The notes: generated by a model from the sequence alone, not told the origin. DNA of 23,746 nucleotides from an uncultured Eubacteriales bacterium (GCA_900540635.1 UQGU01000037.1:1-23746), one strand, 5' to 3'. Positions 1 through 7,334 are shown, numbered from the stretch's first letter. Made by a program: numbers and translations.

Positions 1-11
1 TGGGGTACCAC

Positions 12-29
12 ACCAGCGTGCGCGCTGGT
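12..29. repeat. Short GC-rich hairpin at left edge
   Basis: A perfect 7-bp inverted repeat (12-18 with 23-29, loop TGCG). It may be the end of a terminator for a gene left of the window, but no T-run follows directly; the nearest short one is at 47-50. Function uncertain. Confidence 0.3.
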
Positions 30-69
30 TCGCAATGGCGGAGCGTTTTCTAACAGCCCCGTTTTTTGC

Positions 70-98
70 TTGCAATTCCCCGAATCCTGTGGTATGCT
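70..98 (+). promoter_or_regulatory. Promoter of the small membrane peptide gene
   Basis: A -35 TTGCAA (70-75) lies 17 bp from a -10 TATGCT (93-98), with a TGn extension at 90-91. The start of transcription would be near 105, giving a leader of about 97 nt before the small ORF. Seen in sequence; activity is inferred. Confidence 0.55.
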
Positions 99-169
99 GT
101 TCCTGGTGCTGTCAGTAGTACCCCGGTAGGCGGTTCCCCTCGATTTTTCGGGGGTGATCTCTTCTTTTG

Positions 170-192
170 CCCCCTTCATGATAGAAAGGGGG
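170..192 (+). promoter_or_regulatory. Hairpin occluding the ribosome binding site of the small ORF
   Basis: CCCCCTT (170-176) can pair with AAGGGGG (186-192), which is the Shine-Dalgarno sequence of the ORF starting at 202. A second 7-bp hairpin (137-143 with 148-154) lies upstream. Hiding the ribosome site in the full-length mRNA is a known trait of type I toxin transcripts; that it happens here is inference. Confidence 0.5.
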
Positions 193-201
193 TGGCGGTT
201 T

Positions 202-294
202 ATGGACGTTACATGGGAAGGAATTTTTCAATTCTGCCTGGTCATTATGGCTGTCATTACCCTGGTTCGCCAGGATAACAACAAAAAGAGATAA
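202..294 (+). CDS. Small hydrophobic peptide, putative type I toxin (holin-like)
   Basis: A 30-codon ORF preceded by a strong purine-rich ribosome site (AAGGGGG, 186-192). The peptide starts MDVTWEGIF, has one hydrophobic stretch over about residues 8-22 and ends in a charged tail (RQDNNKKR). A short N-terminus, one membrane helix and a basic C-terminus is the plan of type I toxins and putative holin-like toxins of Gram-positive bacteria. The end of the ORF runs into a 13-bp inverted repeat (286-298 with 314-326), and a - strand promoter at 375-403 faces it, so an antisense RNA would cover its 3' end. I do not recognise a named family with certainty. The toxin role is inferred from architecture. 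Confidence 0.6.
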   Translation: MDVTWEGIFQFCLVIMAVITLVRQDNNKKR

Positions 295-368
295 CCGCCC
301 CTTCTCCAAAGCCGCGGTTATCTCTTAACCAACACTTGGGGAGCCGACCTACTGGCAGCGCCCTTTGT
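281..368 (-). ncRNA. Putative antisense RNA antitoxin
   Basis: Transcription from the - strand promoter at 375-403 would start near 368 and reach an intrinsic terminator whose 13-bp stem is 326-314 with 298-286, followed by five U (287-283). The predicted RNA is about 86 nt and is fully complementary to the last few codons and 3' untranslated region of the small hydrophobic peptide gene. Convergent 3' overlap is the arrangement of Bacillus TxpA/RatA and BsrG/SR4. The promoter and terminator are seen; the RNA itself is inferred. Confidence 0.6.
286..326. terminator. Terminator hairpin at the convergent ends of peptide gene and antisense RNA
   Basis: A perfect 13-bp stem (286-298 with 314-326) with a 15-nt loop. 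On the - strand it is followed by TTTTT, so it ends the antisense RNA. On the + strand no clear T-run follows, so the peptide mRNA may read further, toward 360. Confidence 0.65.
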
Positions 369-374
369 ATCTAT

Positions 375-403
375 AGTATACCCCTTATTTTTTCATTTGT
401 CAA
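375..403 (-). promoter_or_regulatory. Near-consensus sigma-A promoter for the antisense RNA
   Basis: On the - strand, TTGACA (403-398), a 17-bp spacer, then TATACT (380-375). The -35 is a perfect match and the -10 matches five of six. It points away from the diguanylate cyclase gene into the small ORF and has no coding sequence of its own, which is the main reason for calling an antisense RNA here. Confidence 0.75.
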
Positions 404-429
404 CCGCGCCGCCTTTGGGCAGCGTGGTT

Positions 430-1509
430 TTATTTTGCCTGTTCCGCTTTCTTGCGGGACTGCTTGACCCGGTACATCATCTGATCGGCCTCTTCAATGG
501 CCTCCTGGGGGGTGAGGTGTTCGGGGTCGAAGATGGCGTAGCCCATGGAGAGCTTGGGCAGAACAGGCTCTTCCTGCCTTGCCTTTGCCATGGCGGCCAC
601 CAGCTCGTCCCACAGGCTTTCCACAGACTGCATATGCTTCATCAAAATCACGCAGAACTCGTCGCCGCCGATGCGGAAGCAATGGCCGCAGCGGGAATAG
701 ACCTCCCAGAGGGCTCTGCCCGTCAGCCGCAGGCACCGGTCTCCCATGGCGTGGCCATAGGTATCGTTAATGCTCTTAAAGCAGTCCACATCAAAAAACA
801 GGATGACGCAGGGCTCCCGCAGGTGGGCCAGGGTGTTTTCATAGCCCCGGCGGTTGATGAGCCCGGTGAGGCCGTCGGTCTGCTGGATCATGTCCACGGT
901 GAACACATAGATCATAATGGCAGAGATAGCGGTGGTGACATAGTCCACCCGCAGGGTGCTGTCCACCATCTGCATGACCATACCCGAAAGCACGAATACC
1001 AGCACCGATACCAGAAAGCCCACGCCGCCGAACTGGTATTTGCGGCCGCTGCGCAGCACGGCAAACATGGCATAAAACAGCGCCGCCACATACATCACCA
1101 TATAGATTTCGTACAGCGGCCCATGGGTATAGCTGCTCTCGGCGTCCACCTGAATGATGGCCCCGGAAAAGCTCAGCACCACCTGCAGCAATGTGTGCAG
1201 CAGCAGGATGACCATGGCCGCCTCCTTGTGGGGCGCGTCCAGGATCAGGGCCATAAAAATGCCGATGCAGGGTGCTGCGGAAAACTCAATGACCTTTACA
1301 GCCGTATGCCAGATCACCGTCCGCGGTCCTGTGCCGTTCAGCATAACGCCCAGCCACTCGCACAGTGCCGCCAGGGCGATAATGGAAAACTCAAAGCGGA
1401 AATATCGCTTTTCCGTTCCGGACAGCGTTCTGGAGCTGGACACGCACAGCAGCATGGAGGCCATGGACAAGACACACAGCACTGTAATGGCCGTGTAATA
1501 CTTTATCAA
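430..1509 (-). CDS. Membrane-bound diguanylate cyclase (GGDEF)
   Basis: Makes cyclic di-GMP from two GTP at the membrane. The first ~205 residues hold about six hydrophobic segments and look like a membrane sensor module without a named domain. The GGDEF domain starts at DGLTGLINRR (about residue 212), keeps FFDVDCFKSIND for metal and GTP binding, and has an intact GGDEF signature at residues 281-285. The RxxD product-inhibition site expected just upstream is absent (SRCGHCFRI). I chose the TTG start at 1509 because GGAGAG sits 6 nt upstream and a promoter (-10 TATACT, 1547-1542) overlaps the longer GTG start at 1551. No EAL or HD-GYP domain is present. Environmental signal unknown. Confidence 0.9.
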   Translation of the reverse strand: MIKYYTAITVLCVLSMASMLLCVSSSRTLSGTEKRYFRFEFSIIALAALCEWLGVMLNGTGPRTVIWHTAVKVIEFSAAPCIGIFMALILDAPHKEAAMVILLLHTLLQVVLSFSGAIIQVDAESSYTHGPLYEIYMVMYVAALFYAMFAVLRSGRKYQFGGVGFLVSVLVFVLSGMVMQMVDSTLRVDYVTTAISAIMIYVFTVDMIQQTDGLTGLINRRGYENTLAHLREPCVILFFDVDCFKSINDTYGHAMGDRCLRLTGRALWEVYSRCGHCFRIGGDEFCVILMKHMQSVESLWDELVAAMAKARQEEPVLPKLSMGYAIFDPEHLTPQEAIEEADQMMYRVKQSRKKAEQAK

Positions 1510-1541
1510 ACAAATCTCTCCTTTAAACGCTTTACATACAG

Positions 1542-1570
1542 AGTATATCACATTTCGCTTTTTTCTTCAA
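1542..1570 (-). promoter_or_regulatory. Promoter of the diguanylate cyclase gene
   Basis: On the - strand TTGAAG (1570-1565), a 17-bp spacer, then TATACT (1547-1542) with a TGA extension. Transcription would start near 1535, leaving a 26-nt leader and excluding the GTG codon at 1551 as start. Confidence 0.6.
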
Positions 1571-1614
1571 GAAAAACCCGGGGCCGCCGCGTGTAAAACT
1601 TTCATAAATTGGGC

Positions 1615-1642
1615 TTGACTTTTCTGGGAAATATGCTATTAT
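1615..1642 (+). promoter_or_regulatory. Promoter of the metal efflux operon
   Basis: TTGACT (1615-1620), a 16-bp spacer and TATTAT (1637-1642) with a TGC extension. The predicted start is near 1649, directly before an inverted repeat. Confidence 0.7.
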
Positions 1643-1650
1643 GGTCTCAG

Positions 1651-1676
1651 AACGATTCAACAGTTACTTAATCGTT
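1651..1676. promoter_or_regulatory. Inverted repeat at the efflux operon start site, candidate operator
   Basis: AACGATT (1651-1657) and AATCGTT (1670-1676) form a perfect 7-bp inverted repeat with a 12-nt gap just after the predicted transcription start. This position suits a repressor such as an ArsR/SmtB- or CopY-type metal sensor. No such regulator is encoded in the window, so the binding protein is unknown. Confidence 0.45.
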
Positions 1677-1705
1677 AAATTCAAATCAAGTAAGGAGCCC
1701 TCTCT

Positions 1706-1924
1706 ATGAAAAAGACCTATAAGATCGAAGTAGACTGCGCCAACTGCGCCAACAAGATGGAAGACGCCGCCAAGGCCACCGCCGGTGTAAAGAGCTGCAC
1801 CGTCAATTTCATGGCTCTGAAGATGATCGTGGAATTCGAAGAAGGTGCCGATGTGAAGGCCACCATGCAGAATGTCCTGGCCAACTGCAAAAAAGTAGAG
1901 GACGACTGCGAGATTTTCCTGTGA
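1706..1924 (+). CDS. Free-standing heavy-metal-associated (HMA) domain protein
   Basis: A 72-residue cytosolic metal-binding protein with the ferredoxin-like HMA fold, likely handing metal to the ATPase encoded 16 nt downstream. The metal site is DCANC (residues 10-14), followed by the usual KMEDAA helix. An Asp before CxxC is typical of HMA domains of zinc/cadmium/lead P1B ATPases, while copper forms usually have MTC or MHC. Ribosome site AAGGAG lies about 9 nt before ATG. The downstream ATPase lacks its own HMA domain, so this protein probably replaces it. Metal choice is inferred. Confidence 0.88.
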   Translation: MKKTYKIEVDCANCANKMEDAAKATAGVKSCTVNFMALKMIVEFEEGADVKATMQNVLANCKKVEDDCEIFL

Positions 1925-1940
1925 TGAAAGGAAATCGCAT

Positions 1941-3848
1941 ATGACAAAGAAGCAAAAAAGAGCGCTTTCTCAGATCCTGGCCTCTGCTGCGCTGCTGATC
2001 GTGATGCAGCTGCTGGGGGCTGCCGTTTTTGACCGGCTCTTCGGCGCTTTCGGGCGCTGGGTGCGGCTGGCCATTTATCTGGTGGACTACTGGATCATCG
2101 GCGGCGATATTCTGAAAAAGGCCTGGAAGGGCATTCGCAACAGGCAGATGTTTGATGAATGCCTGCTCATGGCCATTGCCACCGTCGGCGCTCTGGTCCT
2201 GGCCATTTACGAAAACGGCGACTATATCGAGGCCATTGCCGTCATGCTCTTCTATCAGATCGGCGAGCTGTTCCAGAGCTACGCCGTGGGCAAGAGCCGC
2301 CGGAACATCAGCGAGCTCATGGACATCCGCCCGGACTATGCCAACGTGGAGCGGGAGGGTGCCCTGGAAAAGGCAGACCCGGACGAGGTGGAGATCGGCT
2401 CCATCATCGTGGTCCAGCCCGGCGAGAAGGTGCCCATCGACGGCATCGTCACCGAGGGCAGCTCCACCCTGAACACCGCCGCCCTGACCGGCGAAAGCGT
2501 GCCCAGGGATGTGACCGTGGGCCAGGAGGTCATCTCCGGCTGCATCAACCTGTCCGGCCTGCTGAAAATTCAAACCACCAAGGAATTCGGCGAATCCACC
2601 GTCTCCAAAATTCTGGACCTGGTGGAGAACGCCTCCTCCCGGAAGTCCAAATCCGAGGACTTCATTGCCAAGTTTGCCCGGGTGTACACCCCCGCCGTGG
2701 TCTACAGCGCCATTGCCCTGGCCCTGCTGCCCCCCATCGTCTGTATGGCCATGGGTGCCGATGCCAACTGGGGCCAGTGGGTCTACCGGGCACTGACCTT
2801 CCTGGTCACCTCCTGCCCCTGTGCCCTGGTGATCTCCATCCCCCTGAGCTTCTTCGCCGGGATCGGCGGGGCCAGCCGGGAGGGCGTGCTGGTCAAGGGC
2901 TCCAACTATCTGGAGACCCTGTCCAATGTGACCACCGTCGTCTTCGACAAGACCGGCACCCTGACCCGGGGCGTTTTCGAGGTCACGGGCATTCACCACA
3001 GCCCCTATGAGGAAGAGAAGCTGCTGGAATACACCGCTCTGGCGGAAAGCGCCTCCTCTCACCCCATCTCCAAGAGCCTGCAATCTGCCTACGGCAAGCC
3101 CCTGGACCGGGACCGGGTGACGGATATTCAGGAGATCGGCGGCGAGGGCGTCACCGCCCAGGTGGAGGGCCACAGCGTGGCCGCCGGCAACCGGAAGCTC
3201 ATGAAGCGCCTGGGCATTGCCTATCAGGATTGCCACAGCACCGGCACCATCGTCCATGTGGCCATTGACGGCAGCTATGCCGGCCACATCGTCATCTCCG
3301 ATCTGCTGAAGCCCACCGCCAAGCCCGCCATGGAGGCCCTGCGCGCCGCCGGGATCACCAGAACCGTCATGCTCACCGGCGACATCGACGCCGTAGCCCA
3401 GGCCACCGCCAGGGAGCTGGGCATCGACACCGTCTACAGTGAGCTGCTCCCCGGAGACAAGGTCTCCAAGGTAGAGGAGCTCCTGGCCGGACAGCACAAG
3501 GGCAAGCTGGCCTTCGTAGGCGACGGCATTAACGATGCCCCTGTGCTCTCCCGGGCGGACATCGGCATTGCCATGGGTGCCATGGGCTCCGACGCCGCCA
3601 TTGAGGCCGCCGATGTGGTGCTCATGGACGACGACCCCATGAAGATCTCCAAGGCCGTGAAGATCTCCCGGAAGTGCCTGCGGATCGTCCACGAGAACAT
3701 TGTCTTTGCCATTGGCATCAAGCTGGCCTGCCTGCTGCTGGTCGCCATCGGCAAGGCCAACATGTGGGCCGCCATCTTCGCCGACGTGGGCGTCATGGTC
3801 CTGGCCGTCCTCAACGCCATCCGGGCGCTGATGGTTAAGAAGCTGTAA
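1941..3848 (+). CDS. P1B-type heavy metal translocating ATPase (Zn/Cd/Pb type)
   Basis: Pumps a divalent metal ion out of the cytosol using ATP. The 635 residues hold the complete catalytic core: TGES (183-186) in the actuator domain, the membrane metal site SCPC (291-294), the phosphorylated Asp in DKTGT (336-340), SHP (373-375) and GDGIND (527-532). The last membrane part has a Lys (594) and DVG (615-617). CPC with Lys and DxG is the signature of the P1B-2 (Zn2+/Cd2+/Pb2+) group. The N-terminal HMA domain usual in CadA/ZntA is missing and supplied by the gene just upstream. Codon use is strongly C/G-ending. A zntA or cadA label would fit, but the exact substrate cannot be read from sequence. 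Confidence 0.93.
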   Translation: MTKKQKRALSQILASAALLIVMQLLGAAVFDRLFGAFGRWVRLAIYLVDYWIIGGDILKKAWKGIRNRQMFDECLLMAIATVGALVLAIYENGDYIEAIAVMLFYQIGELFQSYAVGKSRRNISELMDIRPDYANVEREGALEKADPDEVEIGSIIVVQPGEKVPIDGIVTEGSSTLNTAALTGESVPRDVTVGQEVISGCINLSGLLKIQTTKEFGESTVSKILDLVENASSRKSKSEDFIAKFARVYTPAVVYSAIALALLPPIVCMAMGADANWGQWVYRALTFLVTSCPCALVISIPLSFFAGIGGASREGVLVKGSNYLETLSNVTTVVFDKTGTLTRGVFEVTGIHHSPYEEEKLLEYTALAESASSHPISKSLQSAYGKPLDRDRVTDIQEIGGEGVTAQVEGHSVAAGNRKLMKRLGIAYQDCHSTGTIVHVAIDGSYAGHIVISDLLKPTAKPAMEALRAAGITRTVMLTGDIDAVAQATARELGIDTVYSELLPGDKVSKVEELLAGQHKGKLAFVGDGINDAPVLSRADIGIAMGAMGSDAAIEAADVVLMDDDPMKISKAVKISRKCLRIVHENIVFAIGIKLACLLLVAIGKANMWAAIFADVGVMVLAVLNAIRALMVKKL

Positions 3849-3871
3849 GTGCGTATAAGCGTATAAAGGAA

Positions 3872-3904
3872 GGCCGCTGCGGTTCATTCATTGCCGCAGC
3901 GGCC
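3872..3904. terminator. Bidirectional terminator between metal ATPase and surface protein genes
   Basis: An 11-bp perfect stem (3872-3882 with 3894-3904) lies between two converging genes. On the + strand TGATTGTTT follows; on the - strand TTCCTTTAT follows. The U-runs are imperfect but the placement fits both genes. Confidence 0.65.
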
Positions 3905-3911
3905 TGATTGT

Positions 3912-6512
3912 TTACTCCCGATCGTATCGCTTGTAGATGTACACCGCACCGCCGATGGCGCAGCCTGCCAGGACAACCAGCAGAATGGGCACAATGATGG
4001 GGATGCCGTGCTTCTTCGCAGGCTGTGCTTCCGGCTGGGTGGTCTCCGGGACGGTTGCCTCCGTGGTGGGAGCCGTGGTCTCCGTGGGGGCCGTGGTGGG
4101 CGCGGTGGTGGGGGCGGTGGTCTCCGCCACGGTGCGGCGGAAGGTGGCCTCAATGGTGTGGTTGGCCTTCACATTCGTAAAGGTATACACGCCCACGGAG
4201 CCGATGCTCTTGCCGTCCACCTTTACGTCCTCCACCTCGTAATCCTTATTGGCCACAACGGTGAAGCTGGCGCTCTTGCCGGACTGGACGCTGACCTTGC
4301 CGGACTGGGTAATGCTGCCGCCTGCCCCGGCAGAGGCCGTAATGGTGTAGCCGGTGGCAGAGGTGCCGGTATTGTTTCCGGCAGGCTTGGTGGTTCCTGT
4401 GGAGGCCCTCTTTTCAATGGTCAGCTTGGCCGTATTGCTGACGGCGGCGGTGTAGTTCCCGCCGGCGGCAATGGAGGCCCGGACATAGTAGGTGCCCACG
4501 GCAGAGGGGGGCGTCTTGGTCTCCCCCTGGGTGCACTGGCCGTCGGTATAATAGGTATAGGTCACGCTGCCCTTGAAGCTCTCGCCGTTGACCCCCGTCA
4601 CCTTGGCTCCGCTCATGGGATGGGTGTTGCCGTCATGCTTGACGCTCTGGTCCGCCAGGGTGATGGTAGGCGCGGCGGGATTGATCTTGATGGTGGCCGT
4701 GCCGGTTACCGTGTCGTAGCCCTCCTGGGTCACCTGGTAGCCCACGGTGTAAGTACCGGCATTGGTATAGTTTGGCAGGGAAATCTGGGTGTACTCCCCG
4801 GACGTGCCCTCCCGGTAGCGGATGGCAGCCCCGGCAGGGACGGTCACGGACAGGCTCAGGGCCTTGCCGTCATAGGTCTTCTCCCCGCCCTGGACCTGGA
4901 TCGCGCCGGTGGGGAAGCCCCCTTGCAGGGAGACCGTCAGGGCCTCGCTGACGGGGGAAGGCTCCGTCTTGTCATCCCCCGTAAAGTAGGCGTAGAAATA
5001 ATAGGTCTTTCCCGGCTGCAGGTTCAGGAAGATCCGGCTCTCCACCCAGTCGCTTTCCGGCTTCCGGTCCGTGAAGCCGTAGGCATACTTCACCGTGCCC
5101 ACGCCGCCGGTGGGCACCTTCAGGATCACGGAGTCCCCGGTCTTGTACTCCTGCTCCAGCTTGGGGGCCGCCTGGGTCGCCTTGGGGGCCTGCGTCGGTG
5201 CGGTCGTTTCCGTGGTGGGCGCCGTGGTCTGCGTAGTGGGCGGGGCCGTTGTGGTGGTAGTGGGGGCAGTGGTTTCCGTGGTGGGGGCCGCAGTCGTTGT
5301 GGTTTCAGGCTCAGAGGGCTTGCTGTCGCCGCCGTTTTGGGAAAGGGTCATAATGCCGCTCTCGCCGGAGACGATGGGCGCTCCCGTATAGGTCTCGGTG
5401 CCGTCCGAGACGGCGTTGGTCTTCGTCTCCTGGGGCAGGTACAGATAGATGCTGCCCGTTTCATCCGTCACAACGCCCTGCAGGCCGTAGCTCTGGTCCG
5501 GGGACAGGGCCAGGGCTGCGACGGCGGTGTCTGCCACCGGCTTGTTGTCCTTATCCGTCAGCTGGATGACTGTCTGGTACAGGGGCTTCTCTCCGTCGGT
5601 GATGGCGGTGCCAATGGTGGCTGCTCCGTCCGTTCCGGTGCCGCCGCCATCGTCCGTTCCCGCCTTGCCGCCAGTGAGCTTCAGGCTGCCGCCGGTGACC
5701 GTAATTACATTGGCTCCCACGGCATCGCTGCCGCTGCCGCCTGCCGTCTCTTTTGTACCGGGGGCGCCGTCGCCGCCGATGACCGTTACCGTGCCGCCGG
5801 TAACCGTCAGTCTGTTCGTCCCAATGCCGTTGGACTCGGTGCCGCCTTGAAGCGTCAGGCTGCCAGTACCGGATAGAATGACACCCTCATGACCGTAGAT
5901 GGCCGCCTGGTCCACTGCCGTCAGGGCATTGCTGCCCACCAGGGTCAGTTTCAGGCCGCCGTCCGCCTCCAGGGCATTCTTGCCCTCCGGGGCCGCAATG
6001 GTCACGTTCACCAGCGTCACCTGGGCCTCGCCCTTGGTGCGCAGGGTATCGGCAGACGTCTCCACGTCCTTCGCCATGGCAACGGTGACAGGCTTGGTTC
6101 CGGTGATAACCAGCTCCTTGGCGTCCACATCATAATAGTAGTCCTCGCCGTCCTTCAGGTCCTCGCCGCTGATGCACAGCGCTCCGCTGTCCAGCCAGAC
6201 GGGCTGGCTGATCTGGGCATTGTTCAGATATTCGGTGATCGCCGCCAGGGCGGTGTACTGGGGCGTTGCCTCCAGCTCCTTCTGGGCCGCCTCGGGCAGG
6301 GCATAAAAGCCCTCCTCCCACAGCCCACCGATGTGGGCATAGAGCGCCTGCTGCTCCGCAGCAGACAGGGTCTTGACGGTTTCCAGCGTGGGAAGCCCGT
6401 TGACCTTCTTTACAAAATCCGTATTCGTACCTGCCTCGGCAGCCGCCGGAAGCACCAGGCTCAGCGCCAGCGCCGCCCCAAGCAGCACGCGGAATCCTCT
6501 CAGACATTTCAT
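3912..6512 (-). CDS. Secreted, membrane-anchored multidomain surface protein
   Basis: 866 residues. A signal peptide covers residues 1-27 (basic start, hydrophobic core, AEA end). A helical part to about 110 is followed by a Gly/Thr-rich region (about 120-290) with repeated ADGGLKL- and VTGGTV-like strands, as in right-handed beta-helices and the Cthe_2159-type carbohydrate-binding family. Then come a Thr/Pro linker (about 385-445), fibronectin/Ig-like and MBG-like beta domains (about 450-700), an InlB-B-type repeat domain (about 720-790), a second Thr/Pro linker, and one C-terminal membrane helix (about 836-859) with a KRYDRE tail. No LPxTG motif is seen. The start was chosen at ATG 6512 because GGAGG lies 8 nt upstream. 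Probably a surface polysaccharide-binding or adhesion protein; the ligand is unknown. Confidence 0.8.
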   Translation of the reverse strand: MKCLRGFRVLLGAALALSLVLPAAAEAGTNTDFVKKVNGLPTLETVKTLSAAEQQALYAHIGGLWEEGFYALPEAAQKELEATPQYTALAAITEYLNNAQISQPVWLDSGALCISGEDLKDGEDYYYDVDAKELVITGTKPVTVAMAKDVETSADTLRTKGEAQVTLVNVTIAAPEGKNALEADGGLKLTLVGSNALTAVDQAAIYGHEGVILSGTGSLTLQGGTESNGIGTNRLTVTGGTVTVIGGDGAPGTKETAGGSGSDAVGANVITVTGGSLKLTGGKAGTDDGGGTGTDGAATIGTAITDGEKPLYQTVIQLTDKDNKPVADTAVAALALSPDQSYGLQGVVTDETGSIYLYLPQETKTNAVSDGTETYTGAPIVSGESGIMTLSQNGGDSKPSEPETTTTAAPTTETTAPTTTTTAPPTTQTTAPTTETTAPTQAPKATQAAPKLEQEYKTGDSVILKVPTGGVGTVKYAYGFTDRKPESDWVESRIFLNLQPGKTYYFYAYFTGDDKTEPSPVSEALTVSLQGGFPTGAIQVQGGEKTYDGKALSLSVTVPAGAAIRYREGTSGEYTQISLPNYTNAGTYTVGYQVTQEGYDTVTGTATIKINPAAPTITLADQSVKHDGNTHPMSGAKVTGVNGESFKGSVTYTYYTDGQCTQGETKTPPSAVGTYYVRASIAAGGNYTAAVSNTAKLTIEKRASTGTTKPAGNNTGTSATGYTITASAGAGGSITQSGKVSVQSGKSASFTVVANKDYEVEDVKVDGKSIGSVGVYTFTNVKANHTIEATFRRTVAETTAPTTAPTTAPTETTAPTTEATVPETTQPEAQPAKKHGIPIIVPILLVVLAGCAIGGAVYIYKRYDRE
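4035..4131 (-). repeat. Low-complexity repeat encoding the C-terminal Thr/Pro linker
   Basis: Imperfect tandem units of GGTGGTSGG/GTGGTCTCC type (seen on the + strand) encode repeated TTAPT and ETTAP on the - strand. Such tracts can change length by slippage. Confidence 0.6.
5196..5307 (-). repeat. Low-complexity repeat encoding the central Thr/Pro linker
   Basis: A second, longer tract with the same type of units as the one near the protein's end. It encodes repeats of TTETTAPTT/TTTTTAPP type between the beta-helix-like and Ig-like parts of the surface protein. Confidence 0.6.
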
Positions 6513-6547
6513 AGAAGTTCCCTCCTTCTGGGTAATTTTCCGTCTAC

Positions 6548-6576
6548 AGTATACCATATTCCCGGAAAAGCAACAA
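6548..6576 (-). promoter_or_regulatory. Promoter of the surface protein gene
   Basis: On the - strand TTGTTG (6576-6571), a 17-bp spacer, then TATACT (6553-6548) with a TGG extension. The leader would be about 30 nt and contains the GGAGG ribosome site at 6525-6521. Confidence 0.6.
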
Positions 6577-6671
6577 TAGACAAACTGTGAACAAGACTTT
6601 CTTTTTCGGGAAAGGGGAAAATCTTATGGTTTTCTTAATGATTTCGTCTCCCCACTCGCCTCCACGCCCTA

Positions 6672-6700
6672 TTGACTTCATTGCAGTTTATGGGTATAAT
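6672..6700 (+). promoter_or_regulatory. Promoter of the type II toxin-antitoxin operon
   Basis: TTGACT (6672-6677), a 17-bp spacer and a perfect TATAAT (6695-6700). ATAATAC occurs twice, at 6696-6702 and 6710-6716, a 14-bp direct spacing over the promoter and start site that could be where the antitoxin binds its own operator (inference). Confidence 0.7.
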
Positions 6701-6745
6701 ACAGTCAGAATAATACTATCTTATTTCATGCAAGGAGGCGTAAAA

Positions 6746-7012
6746 ATGAATATCCGTCCGTCAGCAGCGATCCGCCAGAACTACAATGAAATTGCCGATA
6801 TGTGTCGAAAAACAGCAGAGCCCGTCTTTCTCACCAAAAACGGCGAGGGGGATTTGGTCGTTATGGACATTGAAACCTTCAACCGGCGGGAGAAAATGCT
6901 GAAGCTGAGAGAAGAACTGTTGACCGTCGAGGAAGACCGGCTGGCAGGCAGGTCCGGCTGCACTCTGGATGCGCTGGACGCCTACCTGGACGATGTGATC
7001 GCGCAGGTATAA
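6746..7012 (+). CDS. Phd/YefM-family antitoxin
   Basis: An 88-residue antitoxin expected to bind the operon DNA with its N-terminal half and to neutralise the neighbouring toxin with its C-terminal half. It starts MNIRPSAAIRQNYNEIADMC, the usual Phd/YefM opening, with VFLTKNGEGDLVVMDIETF in the core, which matches the family's beta-strand signature. Start chosen at ATG 6746 because AGGAGG lies just upstream (spacing about 7 nt). The toxin gene follows after 4 nt, so both are translated together. Cannot say from sequence whether the system acts in persistence, phage defence or plasmid-like maintenance. Confidence 0.9.
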   Translation: MNIRPSAAIRQNYNEIADMCRKTAEPVFLTKNGEGDLVVMDIETFNRREKMLKLREELLTVEEDRLAGRSGCTLDALDAYLDDVIAQV

Positions 7013-7016
7013 GCCC

Positions 7017-7334
7017 ATGGCAAGCAATCAAAAATATGAAGTTATTGTCTCCGACAGAGCCAAGAGAATGCTTGCATCGCACCTGCGTTTTCTGGCCCAG
7101 GTAAATCGGGATGCAGCCGCGGCAAAGAAGGCAGAGCTCATGGAGGCCATGCGCTCCCTGGAACACATGCCTCAGCGTTTTCCCTTCTTTCAGGAGGCAT
7201 ATATCCCGACGAATCGATACCACAAGATGTTCGTGGCAAAATGGTATCTTATCCTTTATCAGATTCAGGATGATACGGTTTTCATCGACTATATTCTCGA
7301 TTGCCGGCAGGATTACAGCTGGCTTATCCCTTGA
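7017..7334 (+). CDS. RelE/ParE-family toxin
   Basis: 105 residues, size and pattern of the RelE/ParE superfamily: N-terminal EVIVSDRAKRML, a helical pair, then FQEAYIPTNRYHKMFVAKWY and a final strand ending DYILDCRQDYSWL. The YHKM...WYLILYQI...RQDY layout is typical of the ParE/RelE-like toxins paired with Phd/YefM antitoxins. It is probably an mRNA interferase or gyrase inhibitor; the split between the two cannot be made here. Starts at ATG 7017, 4 nt after the antitoxin stop. Ends before a strong terminator at 7405-7442. Confidence 0.88.
   Translation: MASNQKYEVIVSDRAKRMLASHLRFLAQVNRDAAAAKKAELMEAMRSLEHMPQRFPFFQEAYIPTNRYHKMFVAKWYLILYQIQDDTVFIDYILDCRQDYSWLIP

Noticed and set aside
66..278. 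70-codon + strand frame overlapping the small toxin-like ORF
   Set aside because: No ribosome site, starts before the predicted transcription start, and is in a different frame from the 30-codon ORF that has one.
397..1596. Long + strand open frame opposite the diguanylate cyclase
   Set aside because: Shadow of a GC-rich gene on the other strand; the - strand frame has clear GGDEF motifs and promoter.
1809..3887. 692-codon - strand frame opposite the metal ATPase
   Set aside because: His/Gly/Asp-rich shadow of the ATPase gene; no ribosome site or family pattern.
3891..5876. 661-codon + strand frame opposite the surface protein
   Set aside because: Gly/Arg-rich shadow of repeat-rich coding DNA; the - strand protein has a signal peptide and domains.
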